From NCBI GenBank assembly GCA_001179505.1, contig CDMY01000436.1:152775-216774 (forward strand): a DNA stretch of 64,000 nt. Reading direction: 5' to 3'. The stretch is from Vitrella brassicaformis (Eukaryota > Sar > Vitrellaceae). A program made the position numbers and the translations under genes. This document shows positions 36,248 to 47,840 of this stretch, one piece after another (positions within the stretch are counted from its first letter, which is position 1; every line of letters starts with the position of its first letter). The notes under the pieces are model-generated. The model did no database searches. It saw only the letters and a program-made list of their open reading frames with translations, and had not been told where the DNA came from.

Positions 36248-37284
36248 ATGAGGCGCCTTGGTGGTGCTCTTCGGCCGCTGCCTCTCAGCCCTTCATCTCC
36301 TTCATCGCCACCAGTGTGCCCTCCTCCGCTTTTGGTGAGGCAATGGGCTCCATCTCCGTTTCCGCCACCTGGAGCCGCATCGATATCGAGATGGCCACAG
36401 ACACAGCAGATGGCCTCTTGCCGCTCCCCCGCCACCACCCTCATTCCTCCGTCGCCCTCTGACAGCCCCATCAGCAGTGATCCATCCAACTGGCAGCGCA
36501 GTCTCGGCGGCATCCGTCGCTTCAGCACGCGCAATTTGCACGGGCGGCTGTTTTACAAGCGGCGTCCGAAGATGGTGCCCAAGTTCCTGCCGCGCAACTG
36601 GCGTGTCAAGTGGCTGGAGGGCGCGCCCAATAAGAAAGGCGTGTGCGTCAAGGTGTACGTGACGACGCCCAAGAAGCCCAACAGTGGCCTTCGTAAGGTG
36701 GCGCGGGTCAAGCTGTCGACTGGCAAGACGGTGACGGTGCACATCCCGGGCATCGGGCACAACCTCAACGTGCACTCGGTGGTGCTGGTGAGGGGCGGGC
36801 GGCTGCAGGACGTCCCGGGCGTCAACTACAAGGTCGTCAGGGGCAAGTATGACTGCCTGCCCGTCAAGAACCGAAAATCAAAACGATCCAAGTAAGGCAG
36901 ACACAGAGGCAGACGCACGGAAAGGCCCCCGAACACACACCCGCCGGCTGCTCTCCGTGCCGCTGTGTGCTCTCAGGTACGGTGTGAAGTTGCCAGCTGA
37001 TAGGAAGCAGTGGCGCATCGACCGCCTCAACAAGAAGTGGCTGACGACGGCCAAGGACCGGGAGCGCTTCAATCAGTTCAAGTGGTTCAACTACCGCCAT
37101 CCCGACGGCACACGGATGCTGGAGCCGCTCAAGGAGGGCGAGGAGGTGCCGCCCGTGCCGTGGTTTAATTTCAAATACCGGTGTGTGATGATGCAAAATG
37201 CTGGCACCCGGGACGGTGCGTGATTCTTTGTTTGTTGTGTGCAGGGAATACTTGAGGAAGAAGGAGGCCGGCGCCAAGACATGA
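36248..37284 (+). CDS. rps12: Mitochondrial small-subunit ribosomal protein uS12 with C-terminal extension
   Basis: Exons 36248-36891, 36977-37180 and 37245-37284 give 295 residues. The chosen ATG begins a basic leader ([11 protein letters not shown]) followed by a Pro/Ser-rich presequence to about residue 95, as expected for import into mitochondria. An ATG 24 codons upstream (36176) is open but unlikely. The uS12 core lies at about 110-220: [33 protein letters not shown] and the [12 protein letters not shown] decoding-centre loop. The usual PNSALRK is PNSGLRK here. uS12 sits at the decoding site of the small ribosomal subunit. About 75 extra residues follow ([20 protein letters not shown]...KEAGAKT), rich in Lys, Arg and aromatics, which bacterial uS12 lacks. 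Confidence 0.9.
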
Positions 37285-37721
37285 ATGACAAGGGTGGGCT
37301 GGCTATGGCTGGCTGCTGCCTGTCGACATGCATGCGTGGAAGTGTGTGCATTGATTGAGTGAGTGCTTCTGACTGATGCCTCACTTCACTTGGGTGTGTG
37401 ATTGTGACAAGATTCTTCACACATCAATTGGTGGCTTCGATACGTGTGTACAGACGATCGCCAGTGAGTGAACGTTACTCAATCGTGCATCTGTACACAG
37501 CTGTACACGTTAGCACAGTGATCGATCGATCTGCTCACAGAAGAAAAAAGCAAAGCAAAGCAACACGTCTCTCTCTCTGTCGAATCGCTCTCATTTGCCG
37601 TGTGTTCGGCGCTGATTGATTGATCCATCGGCACGACTCACTCATCCATCGAGTGAGTGACTCATCGCCCACCCCACTGCCTGTGTCTCTGTGCGCCGGC
37701 TCACTCTCTGCCTCCGAGTGA
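37285..37721. other. Intergenic region
   Basis: About 440 bp between uS12 and the HMG gene. It should hold the HMG promoter and probably its first exon, which I could not place. Confidence 0.4.
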
Positions 37722-38366
37722 CTGTCACCCACCCATCCGTCGGCCATCCATCCGTCGACGACGGCCAGCAAGTCGACGGCCAGCACCAAGAAAGCGGGAC
37801 CCAAGCGACCTCGAACTGCCTGTATGTCACACTCACACACACCCATGACACAGACAGACAGACAGAGACAGAGAGAGACAGACAGGCAGCTGATGGAGAG
37901 AGGTCTGCCTCATGTGTGGTGTGTCTCGTGTGTGTGTGTGTGTGTGTGTCATTGCAGACTTGTACTTCTCGATGGAGCGCAGGCCAGAGGTCAAGGAGGA
38001 GAACCCGACCATGGCATTTGGAGAGATTGCGAAGCTGTTGGGTGTGCAACAAATACCACATGCAACAAACACCAAAAACACCACACCCACGCCCCGTATG
38101 CGCCATGCATATGTGTGTGTATGTGCAGGTGCTGAGTGGAAGGAGATGTCGGACGAGGACAAGCAGCCGTACAAGGATCAGGTCACACACTCACACAGAG
38201 ACGACATGACATCCATCCATCCATCCTCACTCTCCTCTGTCTCTCTGTCTCTCTGTCTGTCTGTGTGTGTCAGGCTGCTGAGGACAAGGAGCGCTACGAG
38301 CAGGAGAAGGCCGAGTGGGAGGAGCAGGAGGAGGAGCAAGACGACAACCAAGACGACAAGGCATGA
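37722..38366 (+). CDS. HMG-box chromatin protein, 5' end unresolved
   Basis: Exons end and begin at 37821 | 37958-38041 | 38129-38181 | 38274-38366. The frame is open upstream to 37722 but holds no ATG, so the start codon is probably in a short unplaced upstream exon, with a splice acceptor somewhere before about 37770. A basic lead (KSTASTKKAGPKRPRTAY) precedes one complete HMG box: PKRPRTAYLYFS, GEIAKLLGAEWKEMSDEDKQ and YEQEKAEWEEQ, with the usual three-helix hydrophobic pattern. An acidic tail of about 12 residues (EEQDDNQDDKA) ends it. HMGB-type proteins bend DNA in the nucleus. Single-box proteins with an acidic tail resemble plant, yeast and protist HMGB. Confidence 0.85.
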
Positions 38367-39134
38367 GCCAAGGGCATGCACCACACACATGACCATCAAC
38401 ACGAGACGACAAGAGAGACACACCAATGAACTGACCATCGCACAAACAGACAGACAGAGAAGGACAATCCATGCATGCCTCATATGCATCGCTCTGCCCG
38501 TCTGAGTGATCGAGTGGCTGCGTGTGAGTGACCCGAGTGCGGGCAAACGACTGCATGTGTGTGTCGGTGTGACGCGTGTGCGCATGAATCCATCCATGGT
38601 TGTGACCTGGCTTGCATTTCGTCCAATGACATGGCCGTCAATTGACATCCACGCACCTGTCCGCACGCACTCAAGTTAAGGCCGACCACCGAACTCGAGA
38701 TCTTAAAACAGCCGCACAGATGGACGGCTCATGCATGCAGTGCTATGCATGTGTGTCCGGGTGTGTGTGTCAGACACAGTGAGCATTGATATTGACATCC
38801 ATGGTGACGGTGTGAGAGGCCTTTCTGCGGCATGGAGAGCGAGAAATGGGACAGAGACACGACCTATCCAGCATGTGCCTCGACATACGAATGTCGAGGC
38901 TGCTGACTCTTGGTGAGCACATTGCAATCAACGGGTCAAACAGCCTTCAACATTTTCGTATATATTTCCTGAGCCTGTCTGTCCTTCATCGCTTGATACG
39001 CCCATATTCCACCACTGAACCGTCACTCACCCAGAGCACATTCAAGCGAGGAAACGATCAGATCAAACTCACATGCACGACGTGTCTCTCAAACAGCGAG
39101 TAAACAAACTACCTCCTCTCCGGCAATCACTCAC
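38367..39134. other. Tail-to-tail intergenic region
   Basis: About 0.77 kb with several ATGCAT-containing stretches (near 38470, 38730 and 38745). No gene seen. Confidence 0.5.
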
Positions 39135-41370
39135 TCACAGGATGGCTGTCATGAAGTAGCCGATAAAGATGCAGGCAATGTAGATCTGCAGCAGACCGTA
39201 CGCCAGCTCAAACCCGATCAAAAACCTTCAAGACACACAGGCCAGGCACACACAGAGACCAATGGATGCGTTGCATGAGAGATACAGCACAGCACACCAT
39301 CTACAGTATCTATCTCTCTGTGTGGTCACTCCACTCACCCGAGCAGCGTGAGGTACATGGGCGCCAGAGTGGTGGCGAGGAGGACCTTGAGGATCTGGCT
39401 GAAGATGAACATCGACAGCGCCACACGGGACGACTGGAAGGTGAAGCGGAAGAAGTAGATGAAGATCCACCGGTACGCCAGCGCCCAGTTGATGATGAAC
39501 GAGGCGAACTTCTGGATGTCGTGGTTGGGGATCAGCGGGATGCCCCCGCCGCCCCCGCCACCTGCCATGGGGGAGATGGCGGGGAAGCGGCTGCCCTGGT
39601 GCTGCAGTGTCGTCAGCAGCTGCTCGGTGCGGGCCGCCGCACGCTCGATCAGGTCGCCCTGGTGGCCGTTGTCGCCGCTGCCGGAGCCGAACAAGACCTG
39701 CATCAACACAAGGGGACATGTGCACCCCACCCCGGAGGGTTGCTGTGCTGTGCGTGGTGTGTGTGATGTAATTCATTACACACTTGTGCGGCTGAGAGGG
39801 CCTGCACGGGATACTCCACGCCATCGATGGAAACCGTCAGAGGGATGCTGCAAGGCAAGCACAACACGGCGATGGATGAGTACTTGCTGTACTGTATGCA
39901 GCTTAGCTTTTGAAGGAGTGCGGTGCAGTCCAATTGCTATCGTCTTACTTTCCGTTGAGGTAGTGTGCGTATCTCTTGGACAGGTTTCTGAGGGCGTCGG
40001 GGGCTGCCAGGGCCTCGCACGCAGCCGTCTGCTTCAGGTGGCACGTCAACTGCATGCCCTCACCGCCACCCTCAACATGGGGCCTGATCAGCAACAGATC
40101 AGCAGCCATGTCTTCGCTCTCTGTCTGTCTGTGTGTCAGTCATGCGATGCTCACTCGACTGTGTATTGTCCTGATTTGTCTGCAGTGAGCTTCCAGCCAT
40201 GTGGGAAGTCAGGGTCAGTGCAGCCAGCTGGGCGACTGACGATCTGCAGACAGACAGGCACAGCGCACAGCCATGGATGAGCTCTTGCCTATGCCGTGAC
40301 ACGTTCCTGCCAGGCTCGCCTGTCTGACTGACCTCGATCTTATCGGCAATGGCGAAAGCCGAGTGGAGACCCAAGGTCAGCTGAACACAACACGAGCATC
40401 AAACAAGCCATCACCCAGACATGAGAGATTGAAGAAGCGCGTTGGTCCATCCATCCGTGTGTGTTATGTCACCTGTTCTGTAAGTGCCGTGGCGTTGACG
40501 CATTTGGTGGTCAGGTTGGTGAGGCGGTCCTTCATCGATGACCACGGCAGGCCCGCACCACGCACCTTGTGGACCGACCAGCCACACACCACCACACCAC
40601 ACCCGATGCAATCAATCAATGGTACTGCTGGGTCGGATCCTGTGTGTGTGCGACTGAGTCGGTGACGTGACGTGACGCACCTCCAGGTTGAGTGTCTGCG
40701 GCTGCTGTGTGGCGGCCGTGTTGGTCGCGCTCACGCTGACCTTCAAACCGCCGCGGGTGTACAGACCAAATGTGTCACCGGTCACTGCACAACACAGACA
40801 GACCCATCCACTTCCAGTTCAGGGGAGCCGAGCCAGTCGTGCGCGACGCGATGGATGTACCTTCCATGCCTCCATCGTCGTTACCTTTGTTTCGCGTGGC
40901 TTCGACAATCCAGCCATTCGCCTCCCGAAACAGCTCACGAAAGACATTCTGACACAACACACACACACACATCCATCCATCCATCGTCCCGACATCTCTC
41001 TCATCCCCCGCCCACCTGTCGCTGAGGGTTGCGGCCACTTGCCACAATGCCGATCAGCTTCCTCGTCTCATGAGGCACAGACATACCACTGCCAACGCTA
41101 GAGCTGCTGCTGCTGATAGAAGGAGGAGGCGATGGGCTGCCGCCGCTCGAAGGCGAGTGCAGCAGCCGCGCCCCCCAGGAGCAGCCCACCGCCCTTGCAG
41201 CGTTCAGCGCATCCTGCGCGGGCAGCCGCCTCACCAGCACTGCCGACGGGTGCGACGATGCCGTGACACCGATCTGCCTGCACCAAGCAAACGAACACAA
41301 GAGCGTCAGATCTCGGTGTTTTGCAGACTTGCACACTCAAGGTGTACCTCGCCAGCTGTCGTGGCAGCAT
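39135..41370 (-). CDS. Orphan membrane protein with possible mitochondrial presequence
   Basis: Eleven exons (41370-41348, 41277-41016, 40948-40861, 40784-40681, 40565-40473, 40380-40333, 40243-40155, 40083-39949, 39847-39784, 39697-39339, 39225-39135) give 451 residues. The N-terminus (MLPRQLARQIGVTASSHP) is basic and hydroxylated with no acidic residues, like a mitochondrial import signal, though this is only suggestive. Residues 110-330 are soluble and Cys-containing (SRPAGCTDPDFPHGW, LTCHLKQTAACEAL). A Gly7 run precedes a hydrophobic C-terminal third with about three membrane helices (FASFIINWALAYRWIFIYFF, LSMFIFSQILKVLLATTLAPMYL, LLQIYIACIFIGYFMTAIL). I do not recognise the family. It is divergent from the ORP gene, with 147 bp between starts. 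Confidence 0.7.
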
Positions 41371-41517
41371 CTCTCCCTTCCTCCCTTTCGCTGATTAGCT
41401 CGCAGATCTGCGCAGCTGAGCTCGCAAGGGCCTCTCCGACAAGGCGCAGAAGAAGCGTTGAAGGGTGGGCTGAGCAGCACTGGCTCACGCCGCCGTGCAA
41501 ATCGCAGCTGTTCCAGT
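41371..41517. promoter_or_regulatory. Shared head-to-head promoter region with 12-nt palindrome
   Basis: 147 bp between divergent start codons. A perfect palindrome CGCAGATCTGCG lies at 41401-41412, close to the minus-strand gene. Its core matches the palindrome upstream of uS12. Confidence 0.5.
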
Positions 41518-44500
41518 ATGCTTATGGGCCCTGTGTCCGATGTGGCGGATGAAGTGAACTCGCACGGGCGGCGCGACGATTCCTTCTTCACCTGTTGTGA
41601 CATTGTCAGCATGAGCAAGAGCATCAGCGGCGGCGCGGACCGCTACATGCCGATTTCCTCTAACATAGCCGAGGGAGAAAGCTTCACCGCCGCAGACGAG
41701 TGGCAGCATCCACGGACAGGTGAGCCAGGGAGCAAGGAAACCAAATGTTGACCTTGCGCATGAGAGGCATTGCTGGCTCTCGTGCGCATTGCAGGTGCGT
41801 CGGCTCATCGGCCCTCCCCTCACGGGGACGCGCTGCTCCCGATGAGCGGGACCATCGACGCTGAAGGCATCCACCTCACCCGCTCGGCGCACCAGTCGCC
41901 CTCCAACCGGCTCAACTTCATCTCCATGCCCGTGCCCAACACGGCCCCGCCGTCCGCCCCATCGTCGATGAGGTGTCTGCCTTCCATCCGCAAGTGTCTG
42001 CCATCGGTGAGGAGACGACACCGCAACCGCGAGCGGCTCTTCCAAAGGCAGCTCACCGACGGAGATGACGGCTTTCTCGGCGTGGAGGATGACAACGACG
42101 AGTACTGCATCAGCGAGGGAGGCGGCAGTGGCAGCCCCTATGCGCTGATGGATGCCGATGCGGATACGTCGCTGCCCGTGGGATTTCCGCCGAAGTCGCT
42201 GAGTGACAGCCCTTCCGGCGCCGAAGAGCACACGCCCACCGCACGCACCGCGGTGAAAAGGGCAGGCTGGTCGCGCGCGTGGAAGGACCGTCTGACCCTC
42301 TCGCGCAAGGCCAAAGGCACCGCCTCGACCACGGACCGGTCGCCGAAGCGCCACCCCCGCCACCTGCACCCTCCCCCATCGCCCCCAGCCGTCCCCTTCC
42401 CGCCCCCATCATCCACACACGAACACGTCAACCAAGCTGCAGCAGCAGCAGCAAGCGGCATCTGCAACCACGCGGCTGACGACCAGGACGCCGCCAAGGG
42501 GGGCGGGAGTGGGGGCGCGAGCCCCAGCGACAAGAGGGCCGAGAACGACGATGCTGCCAAGAGGGGAGGGGGAGGGGGAGGCAAGAAAGACAGTGACCCC
42601 AACAACAATAGAGACAACGACCTCCCAGGTGGCGGCGGCGGTGGGCCGGAGGAGGGCGGCGAGGGTGGGGGAGGGGGAGGGGGTGACGACAACAACGGTG
42701 AGGAGGAGTCGTCCGCTTCGGAGGATGACGAGTTTGTGGACTGTGAGGAGGAGGAGGATGAGAACGAGGAGGAGGATGACGACCCCGACCCCGACGTGCA
42801 GCAGGCCGCCTTCGGGGCCGCTCTGAATGGCAAGGGCGCCGTGGATGGCGCCACGGGGGAGGATTGGCACGGCTACCTGCCGGCGCATCTGCGGGAGAGG
42901 GATCGCATCCCGAGGAGAAGGGCGCTGGCGGCACAGAAGGGCGAGTTCAAGCTGTCCCTTTGGAGCCTGCTCAAGGTAGGAAGCAGTGGGTCGTTGCAAG
43001 CTCACATACAGATGTACAGGCGATTGTTTGGTGTGTGGTGTGGTGTGTGCATCAGGACACTGTTGGCAAGGATTTGTCTCGCATTAGTATGCCCGTGACG
43101 CTCAACGAGCCGCTCAGCTTCCTGCAGGCACGCACCGCACAGAACATAACACAAATATATAAACGAAAACCACATACATCACAACAACACATCTGTCTGT
43201 CTCTGTCTGTCTGTCTCTGTCGTTGCCGTCAGCGTTTGGCCGAGGACGTGCAGTACCATTCCCTGCTGACGGCTGCGGCCAAGCAGACGTGCCCGCTGAA
43301 GCGGCTCGCACACGTGGCGGTGTTCGCATGCACCCCGTATGCCACGTCAGTCAAGCGTCTGCAGAAACCTTTCAACCCCATTCTAGGTCAATCAGTCACC
43401 CCCACCCCGCCAGCACACACACGGGCAAGGCAGGGAGTCTCCTATGTTATGTGTGTGGTGGTGTGTGTGGTGTGGTGTGGTGTGGTGTGCAGGTGAGACG
43501 TACGAGGTGAGCCATCTGGGGTACCGCATGATCGCAGAGCAGGTGTCGCACCACCCGCCCGTATCGGCCTACCACGTCATCGACGACAACCACAACTTCA
43601 CTCTTTGGGGGTCATGCCACGGCAAAATCAAATTCACCGGCACGACCGTCGAAGTCAAAGTCGCCGGTAAGCTTAGCTAGTGGGCAAGGGATGGATTCGA
43701 CGAACGAACGAATGGATGGATGGATGGATGAGGACGTGTTTGTGTGTGTTTGTGTGTGTGTGTGTGTCAGGTTGGGTGCGTCTGCGGCTGCGGACGTGTG
43801 ACGGTTGGGAGGAGTACGTCTGGGGGCGGCCCATCACTGTCGTGCACAACATCATCTTCGGTCGGTCGGCTGCTCTCCTCAAGAGAGGAATGCTCTCACT
43901 GCAGCACACATCATATCTATCTTATCTAGGCGTGTACCTACCGTGCGTGTGTCTGTCTTGTGTGTTGTGTTGTGTTGTGGTGCGTTGTGTTCGTTGTTTT
44001 GTCGCACTTAACTGCAGGTGGGCTGTGGATGGAGTGGGTTGGCATGGTGTCGGTGCGTAACTGCACGCGAAGACAGACCGCCATGCTCGAGTTCATGCGA
44101 CGCACAGGCGGCATGTTCACCAAAGCATCACCCCTACACCAACTGAGGTAACTAACGGTAGTTGACACCTACCTACTCACACACACCAATCACCCAACAC
44201 ACACTCTCTCTCTCGTGTGTCACGTCACCCACCATCACAGAGGCGAGGTCCGCGACGAGACGGGCACCCCCCACTACGTGGTGGGCGGCTGCTGGAGCCA
44301 GCACATCTGGGTGCAGACCGTCAACGCGCGACAGCCGTCCTCGCCAGACAGCGGCGGGTCCAACCGCCCCTATGACGTCTCGTACGACCCCCCGACCACC
44401 GGCCTGCAGCGGCTGGACGGCGTCCACCACCACCACGACCACGAGGCGCATGCGGGGCCCAGCACGGCGCTGCTGCACTGTGGCAAGAGCGACGACTCCT

Positions 44501-45397
44501 TCGCCAATCTCGACGACTCACCGCCCGTGTCGCCATCAGGCCTCCGCTCCAAACACAAACTCACCGGTCGGTGAGGGGAGGGAGGGGAGAGGGGAGAGCA
44601 CGCAACGGGCACTCACTGACCCTCTCTCCCTCTGTCCCTCTGTGTGTACGTCCGTGTGTGGATCAGTGTGTCTGGAGCAGAACTCCCCCTCCCCCGACCC
44701 CCGTGACACATTGGTGGAGTGGCGTCCAGCGGCGGACCCCCCCAACTCGTGTGCGTACTTCAACTTCACGTCTGTGGCGATGGAGCTCAACGAGGTGAGC
44801 CCCGACTACGACCCCAAAGAGGGCGTCCCCGTGCCCATCACCGACTCACGATTCAGAACCGACCAGGTGAGTCGGTGTGGGGTGCAGAGATGGACAGTAA
44901 AACCGCCTGTGCGTGGCTGGCTCGCTTAGTGATTGATCTCTCCTCCTTACTCTTTTGTGTGTGCTGGCTGGCTGGCTGTTTGTGTGTGTCAGCGGTTGTA
45001 TGAGGAGGGTCGTGTAAATGAGGCCCAGGCGGAGAAGAGGCGGTTGGAGGAAAAGCAGCGGGCGGCCAGGAAGGCACGCATCGATGAGTGGCAGCCAAGG
45101 TCAGGGAGGGAGGGAGGAAGCAAGCACCCCACTATCCCAAAACCACCCAATCGACGGATGCATGTGCCGTCCGTGTGTCTGTCACGGTGTCCGTGTAGGT
45201 GGTTCGAGCGTCGTTTGGACCCGATAGTGAGCAAGAAGGAGCCCACCTGGCAGCTGCGGCAGACTCCCTCCTACTGGGACAAGAAGAGGGACTACGCCGA
45301 CCTGCTCATGCGCAGCCAGGCCCCCAACACCAACAGACACGCCACGATGGGGCACGGCCAGGGCGGTGTTTTTCCCGAAGCCCCCGACCTTTTCTAG
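41518..45397 (+). CDS. Oxysterol-binding-protein-related lipid-transfer protein (ORP)
   Basis: Exons 41518-41719, 41795-42975, 43056-43127, 43233-43386, 43493-43666, 43771-43860, 44018-44147, 44241-44566, 44667-44866, 44993-45099 and 45199-45397 give 944 residues. Residues 1-410 are disordered: Pro/Ser-rich, then Gly-rich, then strongly acidic, with EFVDCEE at about codon 42730, which resembles a FFAT motif. The sterol/PI4P-binding ORD domain starts at about 440 (KDLSRISMPVTLNEPLSFLQ) and carries the family signature EQVSHHPPVSAYH. It ends near residue 920 with the usual charged Arg/Glu helix (EEGRVNEAQAEKRRLEEKQ) and a WFERR motif. No PH domain is seen. ORPs carry sterol or PI4P between ER and other membranes. 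A His-rich, Ser-rich insert (HHHHDHEAHAGPS) interrupts the ORD at about 690-730. The intron at 43128 starts with GC. Confidence 0.92.
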
Positions 45398-45820
45398 ATG
45401 GATGGGGGGAGGGGAGAGTAGCTAGGGTAGCTAGCTAGCAGCAGGCACGGTCGTGGGGCACATTACATTGTCATGTGTTCGTGTGTTGTGTGGGGGGTGG
45501 GAAGTGGGTATTGGTTGCCCTGGGCGGGGTGAATACGATTGGTGGGGGCATTTTTGATATGAGAGTTGCTTGGTTCTTCAATCAATTGAGTGCTCTGAAA
45601 GCGGGGGCGGCTTTGAAGCCCGCCCGAATAGGGAGAGATGGCGGCCAGGGCAGGAGGGGAGCGGAGGGAGGGATGGTCATCATCGAGATGATGACTGTCG
45701 CTTGCTGACCGTCTGACCGACCGACCGACCGACTGACGGTCTCGGTTGGTTGGTTGGTTGGTTTGTTTGTTTGTTGCTCGCTCGTGTCGTGTGCTGTTTG
45801 CTAGTATTCTTGCTGTGGGG

Positions 45821-45860
<40 letters not shown>
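45821..45860. repeat. (TC)n(TG)n microsatellite
   Basis: Eleven TC units followed by about nine TG units, preceded about 45 bp upstream by GGTT/GTTT tandem repeats. Confidence 0.9.
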
Positions 45861-47515
45861 TCTTGGTGTGCCTGCATCTGGCTGTATGTCTGTGGAGGAA
45901 AGAGCCTACTAAGTATGGACGGCTTGTCCAGACCGGCTGGGTGGCTGGATGGTTGATGAAGTGATGAAATAACTGATGGATTGACCGAATTGGCCAACAG
46001 CGAGCGGACGGCATTCCAACCGGTGTGGTGTCACGTGACCGCTTAGCTTACCTGCCTGTCAGGCAGGCTTGGTCTCTCTGTATTGCAGCTATGTCGGAAT
46101 GCCACGGCCTGCCTGTGTGCCTGCCTGTGTGGGTGCAGTGCTGCCCTCAGTGTGTTGAGCAGCCCGGTGTGTGAGGCTGGCGTGTCTGCAGAGTGGTGCG
46201 ATCGCATCGCGTGCAGGCCCAGCCCACCTCACATGAGAGCTGGACACACACAGGGGTATGCGTATGTAGCACACACCGAGAGATGTTGGTTGGGGAAATG
46301 AGAGAACTTTGTGAGAAGTGACTGACCCAGATCAGACAGACACCGACCGGATCAGAGAGAGAGACAGAGACAGAGACGAGACTCACCAGCGACCGAGCCG
46401 ATGGAAATCCGCGTGTGTGTGTACAGTATTTGTGCGAACGCTTCACATGTGTTTGTCTGTCCGTGTCCGTGTCCCTGTCTGTGTCTGCCTGGGTGCTGGC
46501 TACACGTGTCGATGGATGGATGGATCGTGCAATGGATGGCTTGAATGAACTCAATGAATGCTCGCTCGCTTGACTGACCAATCGATCGCGTTGCGTCTGT
46601 CTACACGGACCCACACACAGCAAGCGCAAAATCCATGGACAAGCCATCACGCCCTCGACGGTCTCACGTAACCTGGTATGAGAGCCTGCACGACATGCGC
46701 CGGGCGGGCCAGAGAGAGTGGCCTTGGAGCCACACAGCCAGTGATAGATGCGCACATGGCCTCTGCAAGACGGGACACGCAACGTGCTTGTGGATTTGGT
46801 GACGTGAGCGACTGTGCGACTGCTGGGTGCGCTCGAGACGTATATATGGGACTTCTTTCCTCCATGGACTGATCAGATTCTCACAACAAAGGTGCCAACC
46901 AACACGGTGGGTGTTGTTGGAAAGCTGTGCGATTGATGGCGTAGGTAGGTATGTCTTGACACACAAACACATACGCGGTCGGTCACTCATCTGTACACAC
47001 AGCCACACACACACACACCGCACACTCACAGACGAGACACGAACATTGGTGCGCTCTGCTGCTGCTGCTGCTGCCCGTGGTGAGAAAGCTCGGACACACG
47101 ATGCGTCAGAGCCCCCAAAGAGGCGCGCAGGCAGCACACCCATGAACACCCCACACGCTTACTGCCTGCCCTGTCCTGCCTGCCTCCCGCGTCTCCCTGT
47201 GTGTCTCTCTCTGTCTGTGTCTCGGTGTGTCTTGTGTGTGAGAGGTGCCTGGAAAAGGCCATACATATGTGGCGTGTGGGCATGGTCCCTTTGGCCTCTA
47301 CGTGGATGCAGGCAGGCAGAGAAAACACGCATTCGCACAGCACACGTCTGAGAGTGAGTAGGGCCTACCTATACAGAGCCCCCCCCCTCCCGCCCCCTCC
47401 CGCCCCCTCCCGCCCTCCCCCCTCACCCACCACACCACACAGAGAGAGAGGTCCCTAACAAGCAAGGCAGGGCTCATATCGTAGTGGATGTATCGCCCGA
47501 CTGCGTAAGGCCCAT

Positions 47516-47541
47516 GGAATGGTATGGTATGGTATGGTATG
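47516..47541. repeat. GGTAT pentanucleotide repeat
   Basis: About five tandem units of GGTAT/GGAAT. Confidence 0.85.
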
Positions 47542-47840
47542 TTGTGTTGTGGGTGGTGGGTGTGATGTGTGTCGGACGGATAACTGTGGGTGTGATGCCT
47601 TCGAGTCGAATTCTTATCCAGCATTCCATTCCTAATGAGCTAGAAAATGGGCCAAATGGGCAGTAGGCAGAAGAGCACCACCCGCCCGTCCGTCAGAAGA
47701 ACCAAGAACCAACCAGCGCTGGATCGAGCCGGCGCCCCTCCCTCCCTCCATCATATGTGTGTATGTGTATCCGCCTGCCTCTCCAATATCTTCTTGCTAC
47801 ATCTCTATCCCTCGCCAAATCCATCCATCCACCCACCACA

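Larger units (their letters stand above)
45398..47840. other. Long tail-to-tail intergenic region
   Basis: About 2.4 kb with GACC and GGTT/GTTT tandem repeats (45717-45776), a (TC)n(TG)n microsatellite, GGTAT repeats and CCCGCC triplets near 47385-47415. No gene or RNA seen. Confidence 0.55.
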
